64,000 nt of DNA from Thermoanaerobaculia bacterium (GCA_945787635.1 CALZIK010000071.1:1-64000); one strand, 5' to 3'; positions 6,636 to 17,161 are shown, counted from the stretch's first letter. The notes: generated by a model from the sequence alone, not told the origin. Made by a program: numbers and translations.

Positions 6636-9119
6636 ATGAAACGTGGATCACTTCTCATAACCTGCGCGGCTTTGTTGCTCGTGCTGGCGTGCACAGCCAA
6701 CCGGGCGTATCGCCTGGCGCAGGCTGCGGAAGACCAGGGCGACTGGGATCGAGCGGTCATCCACTATCTCGAGTTGTTGGATCAGTTCCCGAACCGTGTC
6801 GCCTACCGAACCGGGCTCTTGCGAGCCAAGATCCGCGCCTCCCAGCAGCACTTCGAGCGCGGCAAGAAATTCCAGGAGGCGAATGCGCTGCAGCGCGCGT
6901 TGGCCGAATTTCAGCAAGCCGTGCAGTTGGATCCGTCGAACCAGTACGCCCAGGTCGAGCTCGAAAAACTCAGAGACCAGCTCCTCAGGGCCGAGGACGA
7001 TCCGGTCCGGTTCAACACGCTACAGGACCTCAAGGAGAAGAACCGGGGCGCTCGTCCGCAACCTCCGGTTCTGAGTCCCCGATCTCACGAACCGATCTCG
7101 CTCGAGTTCCCCAAGGCGGTCTCGGTTTTCGACATCTACAAAGCGCTCGGAACCGCGTTCGGCATCAACATTCTGTTTGACCCCAAGTTGCGGGACCAGC
7201 AGATCGCGATCGAGCTTCGCGACGTCGTGGCGCAGGACGCTCTCGAGATTCTCATGCGCACCGCGAATCATTTCTACAAGGTGCTCGACGAGCAGTCGAT
7301 CATCGTGGTCGAGGATTCACCCCAGAACCGGCGCAACTACGAGGACCTCGTGATTCAGACGTTTTTCCTCTCGAACGCCGAGGTCAAGGACGTGATGACG
7401 ATGTTGCGCAGCCTGGTTGGTGCCAAAAACGTCGCCTCCAACGATCAGCTCAACGCGATTGTGCTGCGCGATACCGCCGACAAGGTGAAAGTCGCCGAGC
7501 GGATCATTCATACCAACGACAAAGCCCGGGGCGAGGTGGTCATCGACGTCGAGTTGCTCCAGATCAACGGCACCAAGCTCCGCGAGCTGGGCGTCGAGCT
7601 CTCGCAGAACTTCGTCGTGCAGTCCTTTAATTCGGGCTCCAGCGACGCCGCGTCCAGGGGCAGCTTGCGAGTATCAGACCTCGAGTTCATCAATCAGGGC
7701 AACTGGTTCGTGACGATTCCGAACATCACCTACGCGTTTCTGAAGAACAGTTCCGACGCGGAGCTTTTGGCCAGTCCTCAGATCCGAATCAGTGACGGAG
7801 AGCAGGCGACGCTCCACATCGGTGACCGGATCCCGATTCCGGTGACCTCGTTCAATACCAGCAATACCGTCGGAAGCTCGGTGATTCCGCTGACTTCGTT
7901 TCAATACCAGGACATCGGTATCCGCCTCGATCTCGAGCCGCGTATCCATCACAACAAGGAGATCTCGCTGCAGTTGCAGGTGGAGGTCAGCGACCTCAGC
8001 GGCTTCGTGGAGGGATCGGGCGGTCAGAACCAACCGATTATCGGAACCCGCACGATCGAGTCGACAATTCGGCTGAAGAACGGCGAGACCAACTTTCTCG
8101 CCGGTCTGATTCGCACCGGAGAGACCACCACCGTATCGGGCATTCCCGGGTTGAGCGACATTCCGGTCCTGGGCCGGTTGTTCTCCAACAAGAAAACCGA
8201 GCGCAATCGCACGGATCTGGTGCTGACCCTGACGCCGCACATCATTAGGACCCCCGACATCACCGAGGAGGATCTCCTGCCGATCTGGGTGGGCACCGAG
8301 GCGAACATCACGTTTCGAGGTGGCAGTCCGCGCGTCGAGTCCGAAGTCGAGGGACCGTTCGACGAGGGTTCCGGCGGCGACGCCGAACGGATTCGCGAAA
8401 TGATCCGCCGACGCATTCAGAATCTTCCGCGGGGCCTGCAGGATCGACAGCAGGAATCCGAAGAGGAGGAGCCGCCGACCGGAATCGATCTGGTGCCATC
8501 CGAAGATCCCGGTTTCGGGCGTGATCCGGACGAGGACAACGGAGACGACGACGACGGGGTCGCCGCGCGGCCGCTGGTGATCGTGCCGGACGGTTTTGCC
8601 GAGTTCCGAGCCGAGGTGTCGGATCTGGTGATGCGAACCCCCGAGTCCGCTCTGCCCGAGCAGCCCGAGTTGGAACCGCTGGCCGACGGTGTTCGACTCG
8701 CTCTGTCTCCAACCGTGGTCACCGCCCAGGTGGGCGACGCCTTTCGCGTCGAGGTTCTGGCTCAGGCCGCCGTGGAGGTCGCCCACTTGCCGCTGACGAT
8801 CGAGTTCGACCCCAGCGTCGTCAGCTTCGAGCGAGTTTCGCCCGGCGGCTTCCTGGGCCGTGACGACGAGATCGAGGTCCTGGCCACGTCTTCGACCGCG
8901 GGCCGGATCGTTCTCGGAGCCAGCCGGCTCGGAGCGTCGGGCGGCGCGACCGGAACCGGAGTGCTCGCGACGGTCGAGTTTCGTGCGCTCAAACCCGGCG
9001 AGACGGAGCTCAGTTTTTCTCGCGCGACCGCTCTTTCGCCGTCGCTCGAGTCGCTCGAGCCGGTCGAGCGGTGGCACGCCCTGGCGGTTGTTGACGCTCG
9101 CGCCAATGAAGGGAGCTGA
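6636..9119 (+). CDS. gspD: secretin (GspD/PilQ family) lipoprotein with N-terminal TPR and C-terminal cohesin-like domain
   Basis: This 827-residue protein forms the outer-membrane channel. It has a lipoprotein signal peptide with lipobox LVLAC (Cys 19); TPR-like helices (about 24-125, QAAEDQGDWDRAVIHYLELL, ALAEFQQAVQLDP); an N0/STN domain (about 150-222); an N1/NolW domain (about 231-290); and the secretin barrel with the typical GIPGLSDIPVLGRLF and LVLTLTPHII motifs (about 375-540). An acidic disordered linker leads to a cohesin-like beta-sandwich (about 686-815) starting LALSPTVVTAQVGDAFRVEV and including LPLTIEFDPSVVSFE. The start at ATG 6636 has an AAGGAA site at 6624-6629. The self-encoded lipobox may let it reach the outer membrane without a separate pilotin (inference). 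Confidence 0.95.
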   Translation: MKRGSLLITCAALLLVLACTANRAYRLAQAAEDQGDWDRAVIHYLELLDQFPNRVAYRTGLLRAKIRASQQHFERGKKFQEANALQRALAEFQQAVQLDPSNQYAQVELEKLRDQLLRAEDDPVRFNTLQDLKEKNRGARPQPPVLSPRSHEPISLEFPKAVSVFDIYKALGTAFGINILFDPKLRDQQIAIELRDVVAQDALEILMRTANHFYKVLDEQSIIVVEDSPQNRRNYEDLVIQTFFLSNAEVKDVMTMLRSLVGAKNVASNDQLNAIVLRDTADKVKVAERIIHTNDKARGEVVIDVELLQINGTKLRELGVELSQNFVVQSFNSGSSDAASRGSLRVSDLEFINQGNWFVTIPNITYAFLKNSSDAELLASPQIRISDGEQATLHIGDRIPIPVTSFNTSNTVGSSVIPLTSFQYQDIGIRLDLEPRIHHNKEISLQLQVEVSDLSGFVEGSGGQNQPIIGTRTIESTIRLKNGETNFLAGLIRTGETTTVSGIPGLSDIPVLGRLFSNKKTERNRTDLVLTLTPHIIRTPDITEEDLLPIWVGTEANITFRGGSPRVESEVEGPFDEGSGGDAERIREMIRRRIQNLPRGLQDRQQESEEEEPPTGIDLVPSEDPGFGRDPDEDNGDDDDGVAARPLVIVPDGFAEFRAEVSDLVMRTPESALPEQPELEPLADGVRLALSPTVVTAQVGDAFRVEVLAQAAVEVAHLPLTIEFDPSVVSFERVSPGGFLGRDDEIEVLATSSTAGRIVLGASRLGASGGATGTGVLATVEFRALKPGETELSFSRATALSPSLESLEPVERWHALAVVDARANEGS

Positions 9120-9589
9120 TGGTCAGGTTGAGGCGCTCCTGCGAGCGTGGATTCACGCTCGCCGAGATGGCGATGGTCGGAGCGATCTTGATCATCTTGG
9201 CGGCAATGGCGCTGCCGCTCGGCGGGCATACGCTCAAGCGGAGCAAGGAGGTCGAGCTGCGTACCAGCCTGCGAATCTTGCGTAACGCCATCGACGAGTA
9301 CAAACGTTTCAGCGACGGCGGTCTGATTCCGATCGAGTTGGGTACCGACGGCTATCCTCCCGACATGGAGGCCCTGATCGAAGGCGTGGACCTGGTCGGT
9401 CAGATCAACAAGCGCTTCCGGTTTCTGCGCCGGGTGCCGGTGGACCCGATGACCGGAGAAGCCGAATGGGGGATGCGCAGCTTCCAGGATGATTGGGACT
9501 CGAACTCGTGGGGAGGCGAGAATCTCTTCGACGTGTTTTCCTTGAGCGAGGGAGTGGGACTCAACGGAGTCCCGTACGCCGAATGGTAG
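9119..9589 (+). CDS. gspG: major-type pseudopilin (GspG-like)
   Basis: The 156-residue protein has a class III prepilin leader: a short basic segment, then Gly|FTLAEMAMVGAILIILAAMA, with the conserved Glu at mature position 5 and a hydrophobic helix. A C-terminal globular part contains DPMTGEAEWGMRSFQDD and similar GspG-like calcium-loop-type segments. It would be processed by a prepilin peptidase not encoded here. ATG 9119 overlaps the secretin stop by one base (TGATG). It is the first of three successive pseudopilin genes. Confidence 0.92.
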   Translation: MVRLRRSCERGFTLAEMAMVGAILIILAAMALPLGGHTLKRSKEVELRTSLRILRNAIDEYKRFSDGGLIPIELGTDGYPPDMEALIEGVDLVGQINKRFRFLRRVPVDPMTGEAEWGMRSFQDDWDSNSWGGENLFDVFSLSEGVGLNGVPYAEW

Positions 9590-10032
9590 CCCTCAGACTC
9601 AGTCGACGGTCGCGCGGGGCGGCGAAAGCCGCCGGTTTCACCCTGCTCGAGATGATCGTCGTCATCGCGATGATCGGCATCCTGGCCACGGTGGCGATGC
9701 CGGCCCTGAAGAACACTCCGGCTCGAGCGCGCGAGGCGGTGCTGCGCAACAACCTGCATGCTCTCAGGGACGTCATCGACCAGTACCACGCCGACAAGGG
9801 GGTTTATCCCCCGTCACTGGATGCGCTGGTCGACGAGGGCTACTTCCGCATCCTGCCCCGGGACCCGATGACCAAGGGCAGCGACACCTGGGTGGTCGAA
9901 TACGAAGAGCCGGACCCCGACATGATTCCCGCCGAGACCGACTACTCTGAAGACGGCGCTCCCGGAATCATCGACGTCAGGTCGGGATCCGACCGGACGA
10001 GCCTGGACGGCGAGCCCTTTAGCGAATGGTAA
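9583..10032 (+). CDS. second pseudopilin (GspG-like)
   Basis: A 149-residue prepilin with cleavage at Gly|FTLLEMIVVIAMIGILATVA, Glu at mature position 5, and a GspG-type globular domain (DQYHADKGVYPPSLDALVDEGY, PRDPMTKGSDTWVVEYEEPD). It is the most canonical of the three and the better candidate for the major pseudopilin. The start chosen is ATG 9583, which overlaps the previous stop by seven bases; the frame extends upstream to 9493, but that part overlaps the preceding gene and is not pilin-like. It ends 7 bases inside the next gene. Confidence 0.92.
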   Translation: MVALRLSRRSRGAAKAAGFTLLEMIVVIAMIGILATVAMPALKNTPARAREAVLRNNLHALRDVIDQYHADKGVYPPSLDALVDEGYFRILPRDPMTKGSDTWVVEYEEPDPDMIPAETDYSEDGAPGIIDVRSGSDRTSLDGEPFSEW

Positions 10033-10862
10033 CGGCCGGCACGCCAGAACGAGGCGGCGCCTGCGCGCGCCGCGGCAGCCGGGCCGGCTACAGTCTGGTC
10101 GCGCTCATGGTGATCGTGGCGGTGGTCAACATCGCCATCGCGGCGGCGCTGCCTTTGTGGAGCAAGGCGATCGAGCGCCAGAAGGAGGATGAGCTTGTCT
10201 TCCGGGGCCTTCAATATGCCGAGGCCATACGCGTTTTCCAGGTCCGAACCGGTCGCTTCCCGACCCGGCTCGAGGAGCTGATCGAGATCGAGCCACGCTG
10301 TATCCGGCAGCTCTGGCTGGATCCCATGAACGAGGAGCCGGAGTGGGGGTTGGTGCTGGCTCAGGCGGCGCAAACGGGGATCCAGGGCCAGCCGATCCAG
10401 GCCGGATCGGCTCCACAGCGCCGGCTGACGCGGAGGCAGCGTCGGGAACAGCAGCGTGCGGCCGGTCGAGGCCGGCAACCGGAGGGGCAGACGATTTCCC
10501 CGCGCCAGCGTATCGAGGGGCCGGGCGGCGGCCGTCGAGGCGTTCCCCGCGCCGGCCAGCAGGTCACTCTGGGGCCGATCATCGGTGTCCACAGTCTGAG
10601 CCCGGAGTCGGGCAGCAAGACCTTTGAAGGAAGCTCCAACTACACCGACTGGAAGTTCACCACCGAGTTACTTCCCCAGATCGAGCTCGGCGCCACCGGC
10701 GAGAACATCCCCCGGCTCCACAGCAACTGGATCGGGCGGGCGTTTCCCCAGGGTGCGCAGGAAGGTCTCGACGCCGGCTTGCCGGAGAGCCCGCTCGATC
10801 GAGACAAAGACCGGCGTTCCCGGCGCAGGCAGAAGCGGAGTCGGGACGACGACGAACGGTAG
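10026..10862 (+). CDS. atypical long pseudopilin without Glu5
   Basis: This 278-residue protein has a prepilin-like N-terminus (basic leader, GYSLVALMVIVAVVNIAIAAALPL helix from about residue 22), then a GspG-like segment (YAEAIRVFQVRTGRFPTRLEELI, LDPMNEEPEWGLV). It then has a Gln/Arg-rich, apparently disordered insertion (about 128-185) and a C-terminal portion ending in a highly basic Arg/Lys/Asp tail. The expected Glu at mature position 5 is replaced by Ala or Val, as in some minor pseudopilins such as GspK. It may sit at the pseudopilus tip (inference). The start overlaps the previous gene by seven bases. Confidence 0.85.
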   Translation: MVTAGTPERGGACARRGSRAGYSLVALMVIVAVVNIAIAAALPLWSKAIERQKEDELVFRGLQYAEAIRVFQVRTGRFPTRLEELIEIEPRCIRQLWLDPMNEEPEWGLVLAQAAQTGIQGQPIQAGSAPQRRLTRRQRREQQRAAGRGRQPEGQTISPRQRIEGPGGGRRGVPRAGQQVTLGPIIGVHSLSPESGSKTFEGSSNYTDWKFTTELLPQIELGATGENIPRLHSNWIGRAFPQGAQEGLDAGLPESPLDRDKDRRSRRRQKRSRDDDER

Positions 10863-10868
10863 CTGGCG

Positions 10869-11312
10869 ATGGCCTTGACGGTGCGAGTCCAGCGGCTGGC
10901 CCACGGCAGAGACCTCGAGCTGCCGGCCACCGCGTCCGAAGGCAGCGCCGGCCTGGATCTGCGGGCCGCTCTCGATCGCGAGCTCAACCTCGAGCCGGGC
11001 GAGCGCGCACAGATCCCGACCGGACTCGCAATCGAGATTCCGCAGGGCTGGGAGGGGCAGGTGCGGCCCAGAAGCGGCCTCGCGGCTCGCCACGGGATCG
11101 CGCTGGTCAACTCTCCCGGTACCATCGACAGCGACTATCGAGGCGAGGTCAAAGTGCTTCTGGTCAATTTGGGTCGCGAGCCGGTCCTCCTGAAGCGCGG
11201 GCAGCGCATCGCCCAGGTGGTCTTCGCGCCGGTCGCGCGGGTCCTGCTCGAGGAGGTCGACGTGCTCTCGCCGACCGAGCGGGACTCGGGAGGCTTCGGA
11301 TCGACCGGTTAG
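10869..11312 (+). CDS. dut: deoxyuridine 5'-triphosphate nucleotidohydrolase (dUTPase)
   Basis: The 147-residue trimeric dUTPase hydrolyses dUTP to dUMP and pyrophosphate, keeping uracil out of DNA and supplying dUMP for dTMP synthesis. All five family motifs are present in order: SAGLDLRA (motif 1), RPRSGLA (2), GTIDSDYRGE with the catalytic Asp (3), RGQRIAQVVF (4) and the C-terminal lid SGGFGSTG (5). Length is typical. It begins six bases after the last pseudopilin gene and so probably shares the secretion operon transcript, although its function is unrelated. Confidence 0.98.
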   Translation: MALTVRVQRLAHGRDLELPATASEGSAGLDLRAALDRELNLEPGERAQIPTGLAIEIPQGWEGQVRPRSGLAARHGIALVNSPGTIDSDYRGEVKVLLVNLGREPVLLKRGQRIAQVVFAPVARVLLEEVDVLSPTERDSGGFGSTG

Positions 11313-11320
11313 GCGGTGCC

Positions 11321-12061
11321 CTACCGGCGATGCACCGCCGTGGCGGTGGCTTGGTCCAGAGGTCGCACGACGATCTCATCGATGTTGACGTGCGCCGGTT
11401 GCGAGACCGCGAACAAGACGCACTGCGCGACGTCTTCGCCTCGCAGGGGCGTCATTCCCTTGTAGACCGCCTCGGCCCGCTCCCGATCGCCGTGGAAGCG
11501 AACCAGCGAGAACTCGGTCTCGACCAGGCCGGGCGAGATCTCGGTGACCCGGATCGGCTCGCCTAGCAGTTCGAGCCGCAGGGTCCTGGTGAGGGCGCGC
11601 TGAGCATGCTTGGCCGAGGTGTAGCCGGCGCCGCCGGAATAGGTCTCGAACCCGGCGATCGAGCCGAGCACCACGATGTGAGCGCGAGGGGCTCGCCGCA
11701 TTGCCGGCAGCAGGGCGCGGGTCACGCGCGCGGTCCCGAGGACGTTGGTCTTCCACATCTGCAGCCACTCCTCGTCGGAGCCAGCCTCGACCGTGTCCAG
11801 TCCCAGCGCTCCACCGGCGTTGTTGACCAGCAGATCGAGCGCCTTTGGGCAGGCGGCGACGAAAGCCTCGATGCTCTCGGCATCGGTGACGTCGAGGGGA
11901 TGGGCCCGGCCGCCGGTCTCCGAGGCGACCTCGGCCAGCCGCTCCATCCGACGCGCTCCCAGCACGACCTCGAACCCGGCCTGCGCCAGGGCGATCGCGG
12001 TCTCCCGGCCGATGCCCGAACTGGCGCCGGTGATCACCGCGGTTTGCCGAGCGCTCGTCAT
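11321..12061 (-). CDS. short-chain dehydrogenase/reductase (YdfG-like SDR)
   Basis: This 246-residue classical SDR has the Rossmann motif TGASSGIG near residue 10, the NNAG motif (LLVNNAGG), the catalytic Ser in VVLGSIAGFETYSGG, and YTSAK supplying Tyr and Lys. It resembles the YdfG branch that oxidises 3-hydroxy acids, L-serine or L-allo-threonine with NADP; the substrate cannot be fixed from sequence. The start used is ATG 12061, which overlaps the nth stop by four bases (ATGA); the frame runs upstream to 12172 inside nth and that part is rejected. It is the last gene of the minus-strand operon and converges on dut. Confidence 0.93.
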   Translation of the reverse strand: MTSARQTAVITGASSGIGRETAIALAQAGFEVVLGARRMERLAEVASETGGRAHPLDVTDAESIEAFVAACPKALDLLVNNAGGALGLDTVEAGSDEEWLQMWKTNVLGTARVTRALLPAMRRAPRAHIVVLGSIAGFETYSGGAGYTSAKHAQRALTRTLRLELLGEPIRVTEISPGLVETEFSLVRFHGDRERAEAVYKGMTPLRGEDVAQCVLFAVSQPAHVNIDEIVVRPLDQATATAVHRR

Positions 12062-12765
12062 AGCTCGGCCGATGGGCACAGATCGACCAGCGCGCAGCTT
12101 GCGCAGTCCGGCCTGCGGGAGTGGCAGACCTGGCGACCGTGGAAGATGAGCAGGTGAGCCCAGAGCGTCCACTCGGAGCGCGGAACCAGCTCCATCAGAT
12201 CCCGTTCGACTTTGACCGGGTCGGTGTTCTCGGAGAGCCCCAGCCGGCGCGAGAGGCGGCCGACGTGGGTATCGACGACGACGCCCTCGTTGAGGCCGAA
12301 GGCGTTGCCCAGAACAACATTGGCGGTCTTGCGCCCAACGCCCGGCAGCTTGACCAACTCGTCGAGCGAATTTGGTACTCGGCCGCGGTGTTCATCGACC
12401 AAGGCCTGCCCCAGGCCCTTCAGTGACTTCGCTTTGTTGCGGAAGAATCCGGTCGAGCGGATCATCTCCTCGAGTTGGGGCAGCGGGGCGTCGGCGTAGT
12501 TCGCCGCCTTCGGGTAGCGTTTGAACAACGCCGGAGTCACCTCGTTGACCCTCTTGTCGGTGCACTGGGCCGAGAGGATCGTGGCTACCGTGAGCTCGAG
12601 CGCGTTGCGGTGCTCGAGAGCACAGTGCGCGTCCGGGTGCTCTCGCTTCAGCCGGGCGAGGATCTCTTCGGTTCGCCGCTTCCGGGCGGGGCGGCTTTCG
12701 CGGCGAACCTTGGCCGGCGTTGTCCGGCCCCGGCTCGGTCTCGGCCTGGCTCCAGGGCCGGTCAT
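12058..12765 (-). CDS. nth: endonuclease III (DNA N-glycosylase/AP lyase)
   Basis: A 235-residue base-excision repair enzyme that removes oxidised pyrimidines. Diagnostic features are the helix-hairpin-helix LPGVGRKTANVVL with the catalytic Lys, the catalytic Asp in VVDTHVGRL, and a C-terminal [4Fe-4S] motif with exact C-x6-C-x2-C-x5-C spacing (CHSRRPDCASCALVDLC). A basic N-terminal extension of about 30 residues (Arg/Pro/Lys rich) is longer than in Escherichia coli. The start at ATG 12765 overlaps the upstream gene by four bases; an upstream in-frame start inside that gene is less likely. Confidence 0.97.
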   Translation of the reverse strand: MTGPGARPRPSRGRTTPAKVRRESRPARKRRTEEILARLKREHPDAHCALEHRNALELTVATILSAQCTDKRVNEVTPALFKRYPKAANYADAPLPQLEEMIRSTGFFRNKAKSLKGLGQALVDEHRGRVPNSLDELVKLPGVGRKTANVVLGNAFGLNEGVVVDTHVGRLSRRLGLSENTDPVKVERDLMELVPRSEWTLWAHLLIFHGRQVCHSRRPDCASCALVDLCPSAEL

Positions 12766-13103
12766 GAGTCGATGAAGGCGCTGACCAGCCAGTTGAAGAG
12801 GCCCAGCACCAATCCCCCGAGGATCGCGGGCAGGCACCCGTCGATGTAAAGGCCCGAGAGCAGCGCGGAGGCGATGTACAGCATGGCGCCGTTGATGACG
12901 ATGAAAAACAGCCCGAGGGTGAGAACCACCAGGGGCAGCGATAGCAGGGTGACCAGAGGCTTGACGATGAGGTTCAGCGCGCCCAGGACCAGCCCGGTCA
13001 GGAGCAGGTAGAGGATGCCTCCCGAGTAGTGGATCCCGGGTACGAGGTTTGCCGCGAGAACCACCCCGAGCCCGTTGAGCGCGATCTGGGCGAGCGCCTT
13101 CAT
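12762..13103 (-). CDS. small four-helix membrane protein, phage-holin-4 / YvlD family
   Basis: The 113-residue protein is almost entirely hydrophobic with four predicted membrane helices: an N-terminal one (residues 5-22), LYLLLTGLVLGALNLIV, LPLVVLTLGLFFIVINGAML and LPAILGGLVLGLFNWLV. The 'LNLIVKPLVTLLSLPL' signature is characteristic of the phage_holin_4_2/YvlD family, which despite its name is widespread in chromosomes and not evidence of a phage. Function is unknown. It overlaps nth by four bases and lies 31 bases after yqgE in the same operon. Confidence 0.9.
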   Translation of the reverse strand: MKALAQIALNGLGVVLAANLVPGIHYSGGILYLLLTGLVLGALNLIVKPLVTLLSLPLVVLTLGLFFIVINGAMLYIASALLSGLYIDGCLPAILGGLVLGLFNWLVSAFIDS

Positions 13104-13134
13104 CGAGCCTTCCGCCGCGCCCGCGCCGCCATCA

Positions 13135-13749
13135 TTAGTTGACTCCCGCCTCGGAGTCGTTGGGCGTCCAGGAAGGCAGGGTTTCGGGATCGACCCCGGC
13201 TCCTGCGAGAGCCCGCTCCCACACCGAATCGTGCTCGTCGGAAAACAGCAGGGGCTCGAGAACCGGTCCCACGATCCAGTCGTTTCGCAGGATCTCTTCC
13301 ATCAACTGGCCCGCGCCCCAGCCCGCGTACCCGAGATACAGACGCAGCTCGGGAGGCGGTTTTCGCGCCAGCCGTGAAAGGTCGCCCACGTGCTGGGTCA
13401 TCGACAAGCCCGGCAGCACGCAGGTCGTGGTCTGGTCGGGTGTCTCCGGCGCCGGCCGGGCGCCGGCCTGGCCGAAGAGCACGGTGCCCAGTTGAGGCTG
13501 CACCGGGCCTCCGAGGTAGGCGCAGATCGACGGATCGCCCGCCCATTCGATCTCGAGGCCATCGAGGATCTCGGCAACGGTCACGGTCGTCGGTCGGTTG
13601 AGGTTGAACCCGAAGCAGCCTTCGTCGTCGTAGTGAAGCAGCAGCACCACGCTCTTGTGGAAGAACGGGTCGAGGACCTGAGGCGTCGCGATCAGAAGGA
13701 GCGGCGTTTCGAGTTCTCGGCCCTCTTGAGTCTGTTGTTCTTGCTCCAC
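13135..13749 (-). CDS. yqgE: YqgE/AlgH (UPF0301) family protein
   Basis: This 204-residue protein carries the UPF0301 hallmarks LLIATPQVLDPFFHKSVVLL at the N-terminus, GFNLNRPT, a central YLGGPVQPQ and the C-terminal GYAGWGAGQLMEEI. The family is conserved but its biochemical role is unsettled; AlgH has been linked to alginate regulation in Pseudomonas. The start is GTG 13749. A TAAAAT hexamer ends seven bases before it, so the transcript may be leaderless. It heads the operon yqgE - small membrane protein - nth - SDR, directly beyond the terminator of the tRNA gene. Confidence 0.95.
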   Translation of the reverse strand: MEQEQQTQEGRELETPLLLIATPQVLDPFFHKSVVLLLHYDDEGCFGFNLNRPTTVTVAEILDGLEIEWAGDPSICAYLGGPVQPQLGTVLFGQAGARPAPETPDQTTTCVLPGLSMTQHVGDLSRLARKPPPELRLYLGYAGWGAGQLMEEILRNDWIVGPVLEPLLFSDEHDSVWERALAGAGVDPETLPSWTPNDSEAGVN

Positions 13750-13756
13750 CGGGAGG

Positions 13757-13762
13757 ATTTTA
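13757..13762 (-). promoter_or_regulatory. putative -10 element of yqgE (leaderless arrangement)
   Basis: The minus strand reads TAAAAT, then seven bases, then the GTG start of yqgE. A start point about seven bases from the hexamer would coincide with the start codon. Confidence 0.5.
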
Positions 13763-13774
13763 TCCCGCGCTATG

Positions 13775-13804
13775 AAAAAAGGCCGCTCGGCGTGAGCGGC
13801 CTTT
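13775..13804 (-). terminator. rho-independent terminator after the initiator tRNA gene
   Basis: A perfect 11-bp inverted repeat (arms 13778-13788 and 13794-13804, loop of five bases) is followed on the minus strand by six T residues at 13780-13775. It lies 10 bases downstream of the tRNA 3' end, the expected place, and separates it from yqgE. Confidence 0.92.
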
Positions 13805-13813
13805 CAAATCGAC

Positions 13814-15673
<1,860 letters not shown>

Positions 15674-15693
<20 letters not shown>

Positions 15694-17116
15694 TCCGCTC
15701 TCCCCGCGCGAGGGTGATCTTGAGTAGCGGCGGCGTGATCAGGGTCGTGACGATCACCATGATGACAACCGCCGAGAAGATCGTTCCCGAGATGACGGGC
15801 TTGCCGTGCAGAACGAGAGCGGCGCCGATCCCGGCGAAGATCAGGCCGACCTCGCCGCGGGGCACCATGCCGACCGCCACCGAGACACGGTCGAGTCCTT
15901 TCTCGACCACGCCGAAAGCGCAGATCATCTTACCGACGATGGCTCCGATCGAAAGCAGCGCCGCGAATCCCAGAACCTCGACCTGACCAAAGGTGGACAG
16001 ATCCACCTTGATGCCCATCAGTACGAAGAAAACCGGCACGAGGAAAATGTTGATCGGGTGGAGCAGTTCCTCGACGCTGTGATCGCCGCGATCTACAAAA
16101 TCGCGGTAGTGGACCTCGTCGAGGACCAGGCCGGCCGCGAACGCGCCCACGATCGGAGCCAGCTCGATGACGTTGGCGAGATAGGCGAGAAAGAAGCAGA
16201 ACGCCAGAGCCAGGCTCAGCAGCAGTCCGCGAATGCGCAGCCGGCTGGCCAGGCGAAACATCTTGGGCGAGAGCCAGCTGCCCACGACGATGGCGCCGAC
16301 CAGGAACGCGGTCGCCTTGAGAATGATGATCAAGACATCGGCCGTGGCCAGGGTCCCGCCGGTGTTGGCGGCGGAGATGACGCCGGAGACCACCGCCAGG
16401 ATGACCAGGCCGAGGACGTCGTCGATGACCGCGGCGCCGAGGATGATCTTCGCCTCTCGGGTCGAAACCTTGCCGAGGTCGGTGAGAACGCGGGCGGTGA
16501 TGCCGACGCTGGTGGCGCACAGCGTGGCGCCGATGAAGATGTGAACCAGGCTTTCTTCGGCGGGGAGAAGCCAGGAGGAAAGACCCCAGCCGACGAAGAA
16601 AGGAGCCACGACGCCGAGCATAGCCACGATCAGGCTCGAAGTTCCCACCGAGAGCATCTCCCGGATGTTCGATTCCATGCCGACTTCGAACAAGAGCAGC
16701 ACGACCCCGATCTCGGCGAGGATGGCGATACCCTCGTTCGTCGATAGAAAGTCGAGGCCGTGAAAACCCGCGAGGGCCAGATTCCCCAGCAGCACGCCGG
16801 CAAGCAGCTCTCCCAGCACCGCCGGCTGGTGGAACCGTTCGGCGAGCTCGCCGCCGAGCTTGGCGCCGACCAGGATGATCACCAGGCCGAGCAACACCGG
16901 GGTTACCGGGCTCTGGTGCCCGCCTCCCTCGGAGTGGCCGGCGGAGTGCGCCGCAGTCTCGGCTTGCCCGGCCTGGGCCGTATCTCCAGACTCCGGAGGC
17001 GTGGTTGCGACATCCGCAGCTGTCGGCTCGCTGCCGCCGGCTCCTACCTGCGTCAGCGTACCTGTCGCGAACAACACCAAACCACCCAGCAGAAGCGCCA
17101 GAACCGCTCGTCTCAT
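15674..17116 (-). CDS. cation:proton antiporter (CPA2 / KefB-like)
   Basis: This 480-residue integral membrane protein has a signal-like first helix, a periplasmic linker with several His residues (AAHSAGHSEGGGHQ, about 56-69) and about 12 further membrane helices forming a Na_H_Exchanger domain (about 72-475). Typical features are HQPAVLGELLAGVLLGNLAL, GVVAPFFVGW, the discontinuous-helix region ATSVGITARVLTDLG, and AAVIDDVLGLVIL with the ion-binding Asp pair. No TrkA-N or KefC regulatory domain follows. It exchanges K+ or Na+ for protons; the ion cannot be read from sequence. It converges on ftsB with a 20-base overlap. A strong AAGGAGGT site lies at 17130-17123. Confidence 0.93.
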
Positions 17117-17152
17117 GACCCGACCTCCTTCGTTTCAAGCAATGCGAGCGCG

Positions 17153-17161
17153 ATGCTACCA
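17153..17161 (-). promoter_or_regulatory. extended -10 promoter of the antiporter gene
   Basis: The minus strand carries TGGTAGCAT, an extended -10 (TGn plus TAGCAT at 17158-17153). It lies about 36 bases before the start codon, with the AAGGAGGT ribosome-binding site in between. Confidence 0.5.

Noticed and set aside
12762-13103. Phage holin-like gene as evidence of a prophage
   Set aside because: The YvlD/holin-4 family is common in chromosomes; no other phage gene, integrase or attachment site is nearby.
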